A stretch of 63,610 bases of DNA, from contig UQRS01000001.1 of NCBI GenBank assembly GCA_900543525.1, positions 1 to 63,610 of the forward strand. Direction: 5' to 3'. Below the pieces are notes generated by a model that had not been told where the DNA came from, searched no databases, and saw only the letters and a list, made by a program, of their open reading frames with translations. This stretch comes from an uncultured Oscillospiraceae bacterium (GTDB lineage: Bacteria > Bacillota > Clostridia > Oscillospirales > Acutalibacteraceae). This document shows positions 7,573-16,494 of this stretch, piece by piece; the stretch's first letter is position 1; the number at the start of each line of letters is the position of its first letter. A program made the translations under genes and the position numbers.

Positions 7573-9345
7573 TTGAAAAAACAATCAAATCTGTCCCGCC
7601 TGCTGGATTACGCGGGGACATACCGAATCCTTTGCTACCTTTCGTGGGTGCTTGCCGCCGCCGGCGCACTGCTGGCGCTGGTGCCGTTTTGGTACATCTG
7701 GCGCATCCTGCGGGAGGTCATCGAGGTCGCGCCGAACTATGAAAACGCCGTCCATGTGACGCACTACGGCTGGATGGCGGTGGCGTTTGCCTTTGCCGCC
7801 GTGCTTACCTACATCGCGGGGCTGATGTGCTCGCATCTTGCGGCGTTCCGCATCGCCACCAATCTGCGCCTTGCCATGACGAAGCATATTGCCACTCTTC
7901 CACTTGGGGAAATCGAACAGTTCGGCAGCGGCAAGCTGCGCCGCACGATTTCGGAAACGACCGGCGCAACGGAAACCTATCTCGCCCACCAGCTCCCCGA
8001 CAAGGCAAGGGCTGTGGCGACCATTGCGGGACTCCTGACGCTTCTTCTGGCATTCGACTGGCGGCTGGGGCTTCTGAGCCTTGTGCCTGTGGCGCTTGCC
8101 TTTGCCGTGATGACAAGCATGACCGGCAAGGGGATGCAGGAGAAGATGACACAGTATCAGAACGCGCTTGCGGATATGTCGGGGGAGGCGGTGGAGTATG
8201 TGCGTGGGATTCCCGTCGTCAAGACCTTCGGTCAGACGGTGTTTTCCTTCAAAAAGTTCAAGGGCGCCATCGACAACTACGAGCGTTGGGTCATCGCATA
8301 CACCCGCCAGATGCGCTGGCCGATGATCTTCTATACGCTGGCGGTCAACAGCGTGTTTGTGTTTCTGATTGCGGGCGGCTTTCTGTTCTTCCGCGGCGGT
8401 GCGGACGGCGGCGTGCTGCTGAACCTGCTCTTTTACATCATCGTCACGCCGGTCATCTCGCTGACGCTCACCAAGCTGATGTTCATGAGCGAAAACGGCA
8501 TGATCGTGCAGGACGCCGTCACCCGCATTGACCGTGTTCTGCAAAGCCCCTCACTTTCTCAACCGAGCGCACCGAAGCATCCGAGGGACAGCTCCGTGAC
8601 GCTGGATCAGGTAACCTTCAGCTATGACGGCACAAAAAATGCCGTGGAGAATATTTCTCTCTCCATCGGCGCGGGACAGACGGTGGCGTTTGTCGGACCC
8701 TCCGGCGGCGGAAAATCCACGCTGGCGGCGCTCATTGCCCGCTTCTTTGATCCGCAGAGCGGCAGTATTTCCGTCGGCGGTGTCAATGTGAAGAACATTG
8801 AAAAAAACGAGCTGATGAACACGGTTTCCTTCGTGTTTCAGAACAGCCATCTGATCAAAGGCACCATTCTGGACAATGTGCGTATGGGCAAGCCGGACGC
8901 CGCGGATGAGGAGGTGCTGGCGGCACTCCATGCGGCGCAGTGTACGGACATCATCGAAAAATTCCCGGACGGCGTGCATACGGTCATCGGCTCGCAGGGC
9001 ATCTACCTCTCCGGCGGCGAAGCACAGCGGCTTGCCATTGCCCGCGCCATGCTCAAAAACGCGTCGGTGCTGATTCTTGATGAAGCCACCGCCTTTGCCG
9101 ATCCCGACAACGAAACGAAGGTGCAGGCTGCCTTCAACGAGCTTGCAAAGGGGCGCACCGTCATTATAATCGCCCATCGGCTGTCCACGATTGTGAATGC
9201 CGACCGCATTTTTGTGCTGGATGAGGGGCGTCTTTCGGAAAGCGGCAGCTTTGCGGAGCTGTCAGAGCAGAAAGGCAGTCTGTTCGGGACGATGTGGCAG
9301 GACTATCAGCAGTCCGTCCGGTGGAAAGTGGAAAAGGAGGTCTGA
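7573..9345 (+). CDS. ABC half-transporter (fused permease-ATPase), siderophore-importer-like
   Basis: A 590-residue protein starting at TTG 7573 behind AAGGAGGAAC. It has an N-terminal six-helix exporter-fold domain (to about residue 320) and a C-terminal ATPase with Walker A GPSGGGKST, Q-loop FVFQNSHL, signature LSGGEAQR, and Walker B VLILDEATAFADPDNE. The DEATAFADP variant and the LPLGEIEQFGSGKLRR...YLAHQLPD segment recall the YbtPQ/IrtAB subgroup, which has exporter folds but imports metallophores. It is adjacent to a second half-transporter, implying a heterodimer. Direction of transport is an inference; a drug exporter is the main alternative. Confidence 0.85.
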   Translation: MKKQSNLSRLLDYAGTYRILCYLSWVLAAAGALLALVPFWYIWRILREVIEVAPNYENAVHVTHYGWMAVAFAFAAVLTYIAGLMCSHLAAFRIATNLRLAMTKHIATLPLGEIEQFGSGKLRRTISETTGATETYLAHQLPDKARAVATIAGLLTLLLAFDWRLGLLSLVPVALAFAVMTSMTGKGMQEKMTQYQNALADMSGEAVEYVRGIPVVKTFGQTVFSFKKFKGAIDNYERWVIAYTRQMRWPMIFYTLAVNSVFVFLIAGGFLFFRGGADGGVLLNLLFYIIVTPVISLTLTKLMFMSENGMIVQDAVTRIDRVLQSPSLSQPSAPKHPRDSSVTLDQVTFSYDGTKNAVENISLSIGAGQTVAFVGPSGGGKSTLAALIARFFDPQSGSISVGGVNVKNIEKNELMNTVSFVFQNSHLIKGTILDNVRMGKPDAADEEVLAALHAAQCTDIIEKFPDGVHTVIGSQGIYLSGGEAQRLAIARAMLKNASVLILDEATAFADPDNETKVQAAFNELAKGRTVIIIAHRLSTIVNADRIFVLDEGRLSESGSFAELSEQKGSLFGTMWQDYQQSVRWKVEKEV

Positions 9346-9348
9346 GCG

Positions 9349-11088
9349 ATGATTAAATATTTACAGAGACGCTATGCGCTTTCCCGCAAGGGAGCGATCG
9401 ACAACATCAAAGGGATTCTGTGCTGTGCCCTGCAAAATATCTCCTTCATGCTGCCGGTGGGGCTTTTGTACCGGCTGGTGAGCGATATGATGAACGGCAC
9501 GCTGACGACAGGGAGAATTCCGTTTTATGTGATCGGCTGTGTCGCGGCGGCGTTGTTCATTGTTGTCTGCACACGGCTGGAATACGACAACACCTTTCTT
9601 GTCACCTATGTGGAATCGGGTGTGCGCCGTGTGGGGCTTGCCGAGAAGCTGAGAAAGATTCCGCTGTCCTTTTTCGGAAAGAAAGACCTTGCCGACCTGA
9701 CTACCTCCATCATGAACGACTGCGCCGTGCTGGAGCAGAGCCAATCCCATTTTGTCGCGCCGCTGTACGGTGCAATCCTCTCCACTACGGTCATCGCCGT
9801 GTCGATGCTGTTTTTCAACTGGCGCATGGCGCTTGCCGCCGTCTGGCCGCTGCCGGTGGCGTTTGCCATCGTATTGCTTGCCTCCGACGTGCAGAAAAAG
9901 CTCTCCCGCAAAGCAACGGCGGCGAAGGTCGCCTGCGAGGACGGTATTCAGGAATGCATGGAAGCGATGCCCGATCTGCGCGCCAACAATGCCGAGGAGA
10001 GATACCTTTCGGGGCTGGAAAAGAAAATCCGTGCCGTAGAGAGCCGCCTCGTCCGGAGCGAGCTGGGAACGGCTGTCTTTGTGGTTTCCGCGGGACTTGT
10101 CCTGCGGCTGGGTATTGCCACCACCGCCCTTGCGGGCGCGGCTCTGCTGGTAAAGGGTGAGCTGGATGTTTTGACCTTCTTTATGTTCCTTTTGGTGGTA
10201 TCCCGCCTGTATGACCCGCTGGAGGGTACTCTGCAGAACCTTGCCGCCATCATCGGCACCAACAGCAACATCGAGCGCATGAATGAGATTCTGGACTGCC
10301 CCGTGCAATCCGGAAGCGAACAGCTCACCAACCGGAACTGTGACATTGTGTTCGACCATGTGGGTTTTTCTTATCAGAGCGGCGAAACGGTGCTTCGGGA
10401 TGTGTCCTTTACGGCAAAGCAGGGAGAGGTCACGGCGCTGGTCGGACCCTCCGGCGGAGGAAAGACTACCGTTTCCCGCCTGGCGGCGCGGTTCTGGGAC
10501 ATTGACCGGGGCACAATTACAGTAGGTGGCATGGATATCTCCGGAATCGATCCGGAAAAGCTGATGAGCCTCTATTCCATCGTGTTCCAGGATGTCACGC
10601 TGTTTGACAATACGATTTTGGAGAATATCCGTATCGGCCGCAAGGACGCGACGGACGAAGAGGTGATCGCGGCGGCAAAGCTCGCCAATGTGGACAGGTT
10701 CGCAGAAAAGCTTCCCGACGGCTGGAACGCCAACATCGGTGAGAACGGCTGTGAGCTTTCCGGCGGCGAACGGCAGCGTATCTCCATTGCCCGTGCGTTT
10801 TTGAAGGACGCGCCCATCATTCTGCTGGACGAAGCCACCGCCAGCCTGGATGTGGAGAACGAAACAGCCATTCAGGAGGCACTCTCCCGCCTCATCAAAA
10901 ACAAAACCGTCCTCATCATCGCCCACCGGATGCGTACCGTTTCGGGCGCAGACAGGATCGTGGTGCTGAGTGACGGCGCGGTAGCCGAGCAGGGCTCTCC
11001 CGCAGAGCTGCTGCAAGCGGGCGGCATCTTCGCTCATATGGTACGGCTTCAGACCGAGAGCCGGAGCTGGACGCTCGCAAAGGCATAA
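9349..11088 (+). CDS. ABC half-transporter (fused permease-ATPase), partner
   Basis: A 579-residue protein starting three bases after the previous stop with its ribosome site AAAAGGAGG inside that gene. It has an exporter-fold membrane domain with six helices, then an ATPase with Walker A GPSGGGKTT, Q-loop IVFQDVTLF, signature LSGGERQR and Walker B IILLDEATASLDVENE. The segment KIPLSFFGKKDLADLTT mirrors the substrate-gating region of its partner. The two together should form a heterodimeric transporter. A bidirectional hairpin at 11117-11166 ends the cluster. Confidence 0.87.
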   Translation: MIKYLQRRYALSRKGAIDNIKGILCCALQNISFMLPVGLLYRLVSDMMNGTLTTGRIPFYVIGCVAAALFIVVCTRLEYDNTFLVTYVESGVRRVGLAEKLRKIPLSFFGKKDLADLTTSIMNDCAVLEQSQSHFVAPLYGAILSTTVIAVSMLFFNWRMALAAVWPLPVAFAIVLLASDVQKKLSRKATAAKVACEDGIQECMEAMPDLRANNAEERYLSGLEKKIRAVESRLVRSELGTAVFVVSAGLVLRLGIATTALAGAALLVKGELDVLTFFMFLLVVSRLYDPLEGTLQNLAAIIGTNSNIERMNEILDCPVQSGSEQLTNRNCDIVFDHVGFSYQSGETVLRDVSFTAKQGEVTALVGPSGGGKTTVSRLAARFWDIDRGTITVGGMDISGIDPEKLMSLYSIVFQDVTLFDNTILENIRIGRKDATDEEVIAAAKLANVDRFAEKLPDGWNANIGENGCELSGGERQRISIARAFLKDAPIILLDEATASLDVENETAIQEALSRLIKNKTVLIIAHRMRTVSGADRIVVLSDGAVAEQGSPAELLQAGGIFAHMVRLQTESRSWTLAKA

Positions 11089-11116
11089 TCCTCTTTTTGC
11101 CCCGTACAATACAGAG

Positions 11117-11169
11117 AAAGATACCGGAAAGCCTCAAGGTGTACAATGTGAGCTTCCGGTATCTTTTTC
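11117..11169 (+). terminator. Terminator of the ABC pair
   Basis: AAAGATACCGGAA at 11117-11129 pairs with TTCCGGTATCTTT at 11154-11166, followed by TTTCT. Confidence 0.75.
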
Positions 11170-11346
11170 TGTATTCGGATCGGAGACTTTTGCATCGTCC
11201 CCATCTCCGTCAGCCGAATGGCGGGTATGATTATGCGGTTTTCCGGGGTGAGAATCGCCGTTTTTTTCTTTGCTGTGGGCGATTCCCAAAAGCAGAAAGG
11301 ATTATGCCTCCTTGCCCGTTTTTTGAAAATGCCGCCGTTCGGGGAC

Positions 11347-11382
11347 AAAAAAGCACCTGCTTTCAGTCACGAAAGCAGGTGC
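11347..11382 (-). terminator. Terminator of the NatAB-like operon
   Basis: GCACCTGCTTTC (11353-11364) pairs with GAAAGCAGGTGC (11371-11382); on the minus strand the stem is followed by TTTTTT. It lies about 30 bases after the small membrane-protein gene. Confidence 0.85.
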
Positions 11383-11414
11383 ATGGAGCGATATTCGGCT
11401 TTGGGCGTGGAAAG

Positions 11415-11612
11415 TTACCATTTTCCCTTTTTAATCCTTCCGCCAATCAGGATAACAGAAAACACAGCGACCACAATCACAGCGGAAATCCATATGGGCG
11501 AAAGCACCCATATCCAACTCCACTGGATAACTCCCAACAGCTTCAGCACAATAAAGACAATCGTCAGAACGGATACGATGCCAAGCCCGCCTTGTTTTGC
11601 TTTATTATCCAT
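11415..11612 (-). CDS. Small two-helix membrane protein (Fragile-X-F-associated-like)
   Basis: A 65-residue protein with two predicted membrane helices and the pattern LLGVIQWSWIWVLSPIWIS, like the small bacterial proteins annotated as transmembrane Fragile-X-F-associated. The function is unknown. It overlaps the end of the ABC permease gene by 8 bases, so it is the last gene of the NatAB-like operon. It may be an accessory membrane subunit; this is inference from position only. Confidence 0.65.
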   Translation of the reverse strand: MDNKAKQGGLGIVSVLTIVFIVLKLLGVIQWSWIWVLSPIWISAVIVVAVFSVILIGGRIKKGKW

Positions 11613-12846
11613 ATTGTTTCTTAAAAACCTCCTTCATAATTTTTGTAAGCTTCGGTGGCGTGCCGTAAAGAAGCACGCCTACACGGTAAATTTTAGCCGA
11701 CAGAATGCCGATGCCGACGGTAGAGCCGATCAGAATTGCAATAGAAATAAAAATTTCATACCAGGCAACCGTACTCATACAAATTCTCGTAAACATAGCC
11801 ATAGGCGATGTGAACGGAATATATGAGAATACATTCATCAACACGGAGTTTACGTTGCCGCCTATCATCGAGAACAGAACAACCATAAAGGCAATAATGA
11901 AAAGGAAGGTGACAGGCAACACCATAGTGCTTATATCTTCAAGTTTGGACGCGGTTGAGCCGATTGCGCCGTAAAGGAAAGCGTAAATCAAAAAGCCGAG
12001 AACAAAGAACACGAGCATATAAATAAACAGGCTTACGGGCATATCGAATATTGAAGCGATTACCGGATTTTGCAGCTGCGCTTTGTTGATATTATAAAAC
12101 AGCAATGCCGACCCGAACACAAGCACAAGTTGCGTAAACCCTACGATACAGGACGCAAAAACCTTGCCGAACATCATACTTGTCGGCTTTGCGCTTGTAA
12201 TCAAAACTTCCATAGCGCGAGAGCTCTTTTCACTTGCTACGTTGGTCGCAACAAGCTGCCCGTAAAGCATAATAACCGTATACAATGCAAATATCATTAT
12301 GTAGGTGTAGAAATAATTCTTTATCTGGTCAACACCGAGTGTCGTCGTTTCGCTTTCGATAACCACCGACATAATATCTTTCGCCTGTTCGGGGGACAGC
12401 CCGTTTTGTATCATCGCGTTCACTCTGTAAACCTCTTGCAATACCGTGTTCGCAACAGCCTGATTGGAATCCCTCATATTGAGATTGTTTACGTAATACG
12501 TGTAAGACGACGGACTGTTCAGAACAAAAGCGCACTCGACGCTGCCGCTTGTAATCTGCGATTTTATATCGTCGGGCGTTCCGTCCGCGACCTTTACGTT
12601 ATACCCCGTAAAGGCTTGCGTAAAATATTCCTTTACGGTTTCAGAAAGGGTTTCGTCCTCGGCATACACAAGCATTACGGGAAGATCCTTTGACGGGGTT
12701 GTCCCGGACTTGAACGCCGCGATAATATTCGGAATAAACATAGCGACAGCGATTGCGACTACAAGAAAGATCGTGACGCCTGTAAAGACTTTGTTTTTAA
12801 GATAGCCTTTCAGCTCGAATTTGAGTATTTTCCCGAACTGTTTCAT
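11605..12846 (-). CDS. ABC-2 type permease, NatB-like
   Basis: A 413-residue protein with a cytoplasmic start (MKQFGKILKFELKGYLKNKVFTG), one membrane helix, a large extracytoplasmic domain (residues about 45-175) and then five to six helices. This is the ABC2_membrane_3 layout of NatB and related sodium or antibiotic exporters. SEKSSRAMEVLITSAKP is the conserved cytoplasmic loop of the family. It is paired with the ATPase gene 12 bases upstream. Sodium export is the named activity of NatAB in Bacillus, but peptide or antibiotic export is equally possible here. The DNA is clearly more AT-rich than the ribosomal genes next door. Confidence 0.82.
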   Translation of the reverse strand: MKQFGKILKFELKGYLKNKVFTGVTIFLVVAIAVAMFIPNIIAAFKSGTTPSKDLPVMLVYAEDETLSETVKEYFTQAFTGYNVKVADGTPDDIKSQITSGSVECAFVLNSPSSYTYYVNNLNMRDSNQAVANTVLQEVYRVNAMIQNGLSPEQAKDIMSVVIESETTTLGVDQIKNYFYTYIMIFALYTVIMLYGQLVATNVASEKSSRAMEVLITSAKPTSMMFGKVFASCIVGFTQLVLVFGSALLFYNINKAQLQNPVIASIFDMPVSLFIYMLVFFVLGFLIYAFLYGAIGSTASKLEDISTMVLPVTFLFIIAFMVVLFSMIGGNVNSVLMNVFSYIPFTSPMAMFTRICMSTVAWYEIFISIAILIGSTVGIGILSAKIYRVGVLLYGTPPKLTKIMKEVFKKQYG

Positions 12847-12858
12847 CGCTCTGCCTCC

Positions 12859-13749
12859 TTACACATGCGCGCCTGCGTACTCTACGAATATATCGTTAAG
12901 GGAGGGCTCAAACACTTTCACCTCGTCGATATCATAGGATTCTACAAGCCGTTTCATCATGGACTGCTTTTCATCGGGGCTTGCAAGCTGAATAAGCAAC
13001 GTGCCGTCCTCGCGTTCGGCGCAAGCCTTTCCCAAATCAGACTTTATCCGTTCGGGGTTTGTTGTGCTTACCACCAACTTATCGCGCACGTAATTCCTCT
13101 TGATTTCAGCCAAATCTCCGCTGATTGCAACCCTGCCCGCGCTGAGGATGGCGATACTGTCGCAAAATTCCTCTATGTACGCCATCTGGTGGCTTGAAAA
13201 CAAAACGATTTTCCCTTGCGAAATCTGTTCCTTTACCACGTCTTTTAAGAGCATGGCATTTACGGGATCAAGCCCCGAAAAAGGCTCATCAAGAATGAGA
13301 ATGTGCGGATCGTGCGCAAGAGTCGTTATCAGCTGAATTTTCTGCTGGTTTCCTTTTGAAAGGGTATCGAGCCGTTTGTTGCGGTACTCGGTCATACCGA
13401 GCCTGTTAAGCCAGTAATCCACCGCCTTGACCGCTTCTTTTGCGCTCATACCCTTCAGCTCCGCAAAATATGCAAGCTGGTCAATAACAGGTTTCTTCGG
13501 ATAAAGTCCTCTTTCTTCGGGAAGATAACCAAGCCCGATTTTGTGATAGTCAATCGGCTTTCCGTCCAGAAGCACCTCTCCGCCGTTTGCGGGAAACACG
13601 TTCATAATAATACGGATAGATGTCGTTTTACCCGCGCCGTTTCTGCCCAGAAGTCCGAACGCTTTGCCGCCCTCTGCCGTGAAAGAAACACCCTTGAGAA
13701 CCTCTTTCTCGCCAAAAGACTTATCTATATTGTTTAATTCAAGTATCAT
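12859..13749 (-). CDS. ABC transporter ATPase, NatA-like
   Basis: A 296-residue protein. The start at 13749 (MILELNNIDKSFG) is preferred because AGGATGGG lies about eight bases in front; an in-frame ATG at 13758 sits on that ribosome site. It has Walker A GLLGRNGAGKTT, Q-loop LPEERGLYPKK, signature TLSKGNQQK and Walker B ILILDEPFSGLDP. The LPEERGLYP segment is typical of NatA-type ATPases that pair with ABC-2 permeases. The C-terminal 80 residues form the DUF4162-like accessory domain. It is the first gene of a three-gene minus-strand operon next to the rpmJ break. Confidence 0.85.
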   Translation of the reverse strand: MILELNNIDKSFGEKEVLKGVSFTAEGGKAFGLLGRNGAGKTTSIRIIMNVFPANGGEVLLDGKPIDYHKIGLGYLPEERGLYPKKPVIDQLAYFAELKGMSAKEAVKAVDYWLNRLGMTEYRNKRLDTLSKGNQQKIQLITTLAHDPHILILDEPFSGLDPVNAMLLKDVVKEQISQGKIVLFSSHQMAYIEEFCDSIAILSAGRVAISGDLAEIKRNYVRDKLVVSTTNPERIKSDLGKACAEREDGTLLIQLASPDEKQSMMKRLVESYDIDEVKVFEPSLNDIFVEYAGAHV

Positions 13750-13759
13750 ATATCCCATC

Positions 13760-13930
13760 CTCGCCGATTGTAATTTTATTCTTGCAGACTGGATTGATTT
13801 GGAAATGTTTTTATGATGTCATATTTATAATCAATCACGCGGCTTTTAATGTTACGATACGTTATGGATCAAGCCCGTTGCTCTTTTGTGATTCATTTCC
13901 TTGTCGTTACTTTCTTCAAAAATAACAAAA
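13760..13930. other. AT-rich spacer ending at the rpmJ junction
   Basis: It lies between the NatA-like gene and the rpmJ remnant. A TATAAT sits at 13826-13831 but lacks a good -35 element. No gene is visible. If an element integrated here, this segment is its right end, and it would have to supply, or block, transcription of the ribosomal genes. Confidence 0.4.
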
Positions 13931-13993
13931 AAGCGCAAGGGAAAAGTCATGGTAATCTGTGAAAATCCCAAGCACAAGCAGCGTCAGGGCTGA
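13931..13993 (+). pseudogene. rpmJ: Truncated rpmJ (ribosomal protein L36), 3' end only
   Basis: The frame ending at TGA 13991 reads [20 protein letters not shown], which is the conserved C-terminal half of L36 including one of its zinc-ligand Cys residues and the His. The N-terminal half (normally MKVRPSVKPICEKC) is missing: upstream of 13931 the frame gives unrelated Ser/Lys/Ile/Thr codons from AT-rich DNA. rpsM follows 35 bases later, exactly as rpmJ-rpsM is arranged in Firmicutes. The normal neighbours infA, map, adk and secY are absent. Zinc binding would be lost. The junction is either an insertion point or an assembly join. Confidence 0.8.
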
Positions 13994-14028
13994 ACCCTGG
14001 CAGAAAGACAAATGGAGGTGCTTTATTA

Positions 14029-14397
14029 ATGGCTCGTATTGCCGGTGTTGACCTGCCGAGAGAGAAGCGGGTTGAAATTGGTCTTACCTACATTTACGGT
14101 GTGGGCCGGAAAACCGCAAACGAAATCCTTGCCGCGACCGGTATCAATCCGGACATCCGGGTGAAGGATTTAACCGAAGACGACGTTTCCAAGATTCGTG
14201 AGTACATCGACCACAATGTCACTGTTGAGGGCGATCTCCGCAGGAATATTGCATTCGACATCAAGCGGCTCATTGAAATCGGAAGCTACCGTGGTACCCG
14301 CCATCGCAAGGGTCTGCCTGTAAGGGGTCAGCGTTCCAAGACGAACGCCCGCACCCGTAAGGGCCCCAAGAAGACGATCGCGAACAAGAAGAAGTAA
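14029..14397 (+). CDS. rpsM: 30S ribosomal protein S13
   Basis: A 122-residue protein, the usual length, starting MARIAGVDLPREKRVEIGLTYIYGVG, with the helix-hairpin-helix-like RKTANEILAATGI and the basic C-terminal tail TNARTRKGPKKTIANKKK. It sits in the 30S head at the subunit interface and contacts tRNA. The GGAGGTG site lies eight bases upstream. It opens the preserved part of the alpha operon: rpsM-rpsK-rpsD-rpoA-rplQ. Confidence 0.98.
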   Translation: MARIAGVDLPREKRVEIGLTYIYGVGRKTANEILAATGINPDIRVKDLTEDDVSKIREYIDHNVTVEGDLRRNIAFDIKRLIEIGSYRGTRHRKGLPVRGQRSKTNARTRKGPKKTIANKKK

Positions 14398-14413
14398 GCA
14401 GGAGGTAGAAACA

Positions 14414-14818
14414 ATGGCTGCTACAAAGGGTAAGAAAGTTACCACAGGGCGCCGCCGCCGCGAGAAGAAAATCGTAGAACGCGGAGCCGCGCATATCCAG
14501 TCGACCTTCAACAACACCATCGTCACCATCACAGATACCAACGGCAACGCACTGTCCTGGGCGTCGGCCGGCGAGCTGGGCTTCAGAGGTTCGAGAAAAT
14601 CGACCCCCTTCGCTGCGCAGAATGCTGCTGAGGTTGCCGCCAAGGCTGCGATGGAGTATGGCCTCAAGACGGTCGAAGTGTACGTAAAGGGCCCCGGTGC
14701 CGGCCGTGAGGCGGCAATCCGCGCTCTGCAGGCCGCCGGTCTTGAGGTGAACATGATCAAGGACGTCACCCCGATTCCGCACAACGGCTGCCGTCCGCCC
14801 AAGAGAAGAAGAGTCTAA
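14414..14818 (+). CDS. rpsK: 30S ribosomal protein S11
   Basis: A 134-residue protein with the S11 signature AHIQSTFNNTIVTITD and the C-terminal TPIPHNGCRPPKRRRV. The N-terminal basic extension (KGKKVTTGRRRREKK) is normal. It belongs to the platform of the small subunit near the mRNA exit. It lies 16 bases after rpsM with ribosome site AGGAGG. Confidence 0.98.
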   Translation: MAATKGKKVTTGRRRREKKIVERGAAHIQSTFNNTIVTITDTNGNALSWASAGELGFRGSRKSTPFAAQNAAEVAAKAAMEYGLKTVEVYVKGPGAGREAAIRALQAAGLEVNMIKDVTPIPHNGCRPPKRRRV

Positions 14819-14841
14819 CAAAGAAGGAGGGCACTGAAGCT

Positions 14842-15435
14842 ATGGCTAAAAATACACAGCCTGTTCTGAAAAGATGCAAGACGCTGGGCATTTCCCCGGC
14901 CGTCATGGGCTATGCGAAAAACACCAACAGAAACCCGAAGCAGATGCGCCGCAAGCAGTCGGAGTACGGCATGCAGCTGGCTGAAAAGCAGAAGGTTAAA
15001 TTCATTTACGGCGTGCTGGAGAAGCCGTTCCGCAAGTATTATGAGAAGGCCGAGCAGAAGCAGGGCATCACTGGTGAAATCCTTCTGCAGGAGCTGGAGC
15101 GCCGGCTGGACAACGTTGTGTTCCGCATGGGCTTCGCCAACACACGGCGTGAGGCGAGACAGCTTGCCGGTCACGGCCACTTTACCGTCAACGGTCAGCG
15201 GGTGGATATCCCCTCTTACCAGGTAAAGCCGGGCGACGTGATCGCCGTTCGGGAAAAGTCCCGTTCGTCGGAGAAGTTTAAAGCTCTGATCGAGCAGAAC
15301 GGCGGAAAGAACTGCCCGAAGTGGATTGAGAAGGCAAAGGATTCCTTTGAGGGGAAAATCGTTGCCATGCCGATGCGTGACGACATCGACTTTGAAGTTG
15401 CCGAGCATCTGATCGTCGAGTTGTACTCCAAGTAA
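14842..15435 (+). CDS. rpsD: 30S ribosomal protein S4
   Basis: A 197-residue protein with the S4 domain RLDNVVFRMGFANTRREARQLAGHGHFTVNGQRVDIPSYQVKPGD at residues about 90-135. It is a primary 16S rRNA binder and in many bacteria a translational regulator of this operon. The N-terminal region has a single Cys and no zinc-knuckle quartet, so it is the zinc-free (C-minus) form. GAAGGAGGG precedes the start. Confidence 0.98.
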   Translation: MAKNTQPVLKRCKTLGISPAVMGYAKNTNRNPKQMRRKQSEYGMQLAEKQKVKFIYGVLEKPFRKYYEKAEQKQGITGEILLQELERRLDNVVFRMGFANTRREARQLAGHGHFTVNGQRVDIPSYQVKPGDVIAVREKSRSSEKFKALIEQNGGKNCPKWIEKAKDSFEGKIVAMPMRDDIDFEVAEHLIVELYSK

Positions 15436-15495
15436 TCCGTTTTGGATTGCTTGGAACAATGGCGCTTGCCGCCTAACTTAAAAGGAGGTTTCTAA

Positions 15496-16443
15496 ATGAT
15501 TGAGATTGAAAAGCCCAGAATAGAAACTCTCGACCTTCTTCCCGACGGAACCTACGGCAAATTCATTTTGGAGCCGTTGGAGAGGGGTTTTGGAACCACC
15601 ATCGGCAACAGTCTGCGCCGGGTCCTGCTCTCGTCCCTGCCCGGCGTGGCAGCGACCTCGATCAAAATCGACGGCGTCGTGCATGAGTTTTCGACCGTGC
15701 CTGGCGTGACGGAGGATGTCACCGAAATCGTTTTGAATATCAAATCGCTGACGGCCAAGCTGCACTGCGATGAGCCGAAGACGGTCTATATCGAAGCGGA
15801 GGGTCCCTGCGAAGTGACCGGCGGTTCGATCAAGGCTGATTCCGAGGTGGAAATTCTCAACCCCGAACTGCACATCGCCACTTTGGGCGAGGGTGCCAAG
15901 CTCAATATGGAGATTGTTCTCGACAAAGGGCGCGGCTATGTTCCGGCTGAGAAGAATAAGCAGAATCCTGCCGTAATCGGTGTGATTCCGGTTGACTCTA
16001 TCTACACGCCTGTGGTCAAAGCGAACTATACGGTGGAAAACACCCGGGTCGGCCAAATCACGGATTATGATAAGCTGATCCTTGAGGTGTGGACCAACGG
16101 AACCATCTCGGCGAAAGAGTCGGTTTCTTTGGCTGCCAAGGTCCTCACTGAACATCTCAACCTCTTTGTCGAACTGTCCGGTGACGCCTATAACGGTGAG
16201 ATCATGGTGGAAAAAGACAATAAGGGCAAGGAAAAGGTTCTTGAGATGACCATTGAAGAACTTGACCTGTCGGTGCGCTCCTTCAACTGCTTGAAGCGAG
16301 CTGGCATCAATACGGTGGAGGATCTGATCAACAAGTCCGAGGAGGACATGATGAAGGTTCGGAATCTCGGCCGTAAATCGCTGGAGGAGGTTATCCACAA
16401 GCTCGAGTCTTTGGGCTTCACCCTCCGCAGCGACGACGAATAA
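15496..16443 (+). CDS. rpoA: DNA-directed RNA polymerase subunit alpha
   Basis: A 315-residue protein. The N-terminal dimerisation domain has LEPLERGFGTTIGNSLRRVLLSS and the FSTVPGVTEDVTEI loop. A linker with EKDNKGKEK leads to the C-terminal domain, where ELDLSVRSFNCLKRAGINTVEDLI and VRNLGRKSLEEVIHKLE are the promoter-UP-element and activator contact helices. AAAGGAGG lies just upstream. The length is standard for Firmicutes. Confidence 0.98.
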   Translation: MIEIEKPRIETLDLLPDGTYGKFILEPLERGFGTTIGNSLRRVLLSSLPGVAATSIKIDGVVHEFSTVPGVTEDVTEIVLNIKSLTAKLHCDEPKTVYIEAEGPCEVTGGSIKADSEVEILNPELHIATLGEGAKLNMEIVLDKGRGYVPAEKNKQNPAVIGVIPVDSIYTPVVKANYTVENTRVGQITDYDKLILEVWTNGTISAKESVSLAAKVLTEHLNLFVELSGDAYNGEIMVEKDNKGKEKVLEMTIEELDLSVRSFNCLKRAGINTVEDLINKSEEDMMKVRNLGRKSLEEVIHKLESLGFTLRSDDE

Positions 16444-16494
16444 ACCCTTTGAACGATTATATTTTTTACTCTACGGTAAAAGGAGTGAGTATAA

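Larger units (their letters stand above)
11089..11414. other. Convergent intergenic region with two hairpins
   Basis: No gene is seen. The region lies between the plus-strand ABC genes and minus-strand NatAB genes and carries one terminator for each side, described separately. The roughly 180 bases between them show nothing recognisable. Confidence 0.6.

Noticed and set aside
9361..11109. Long minus-strand open frame opposite the second ABC half-transporter
   Set aside because: No domain; the plus-strand gene has all ABC motifs and a ribosome site.
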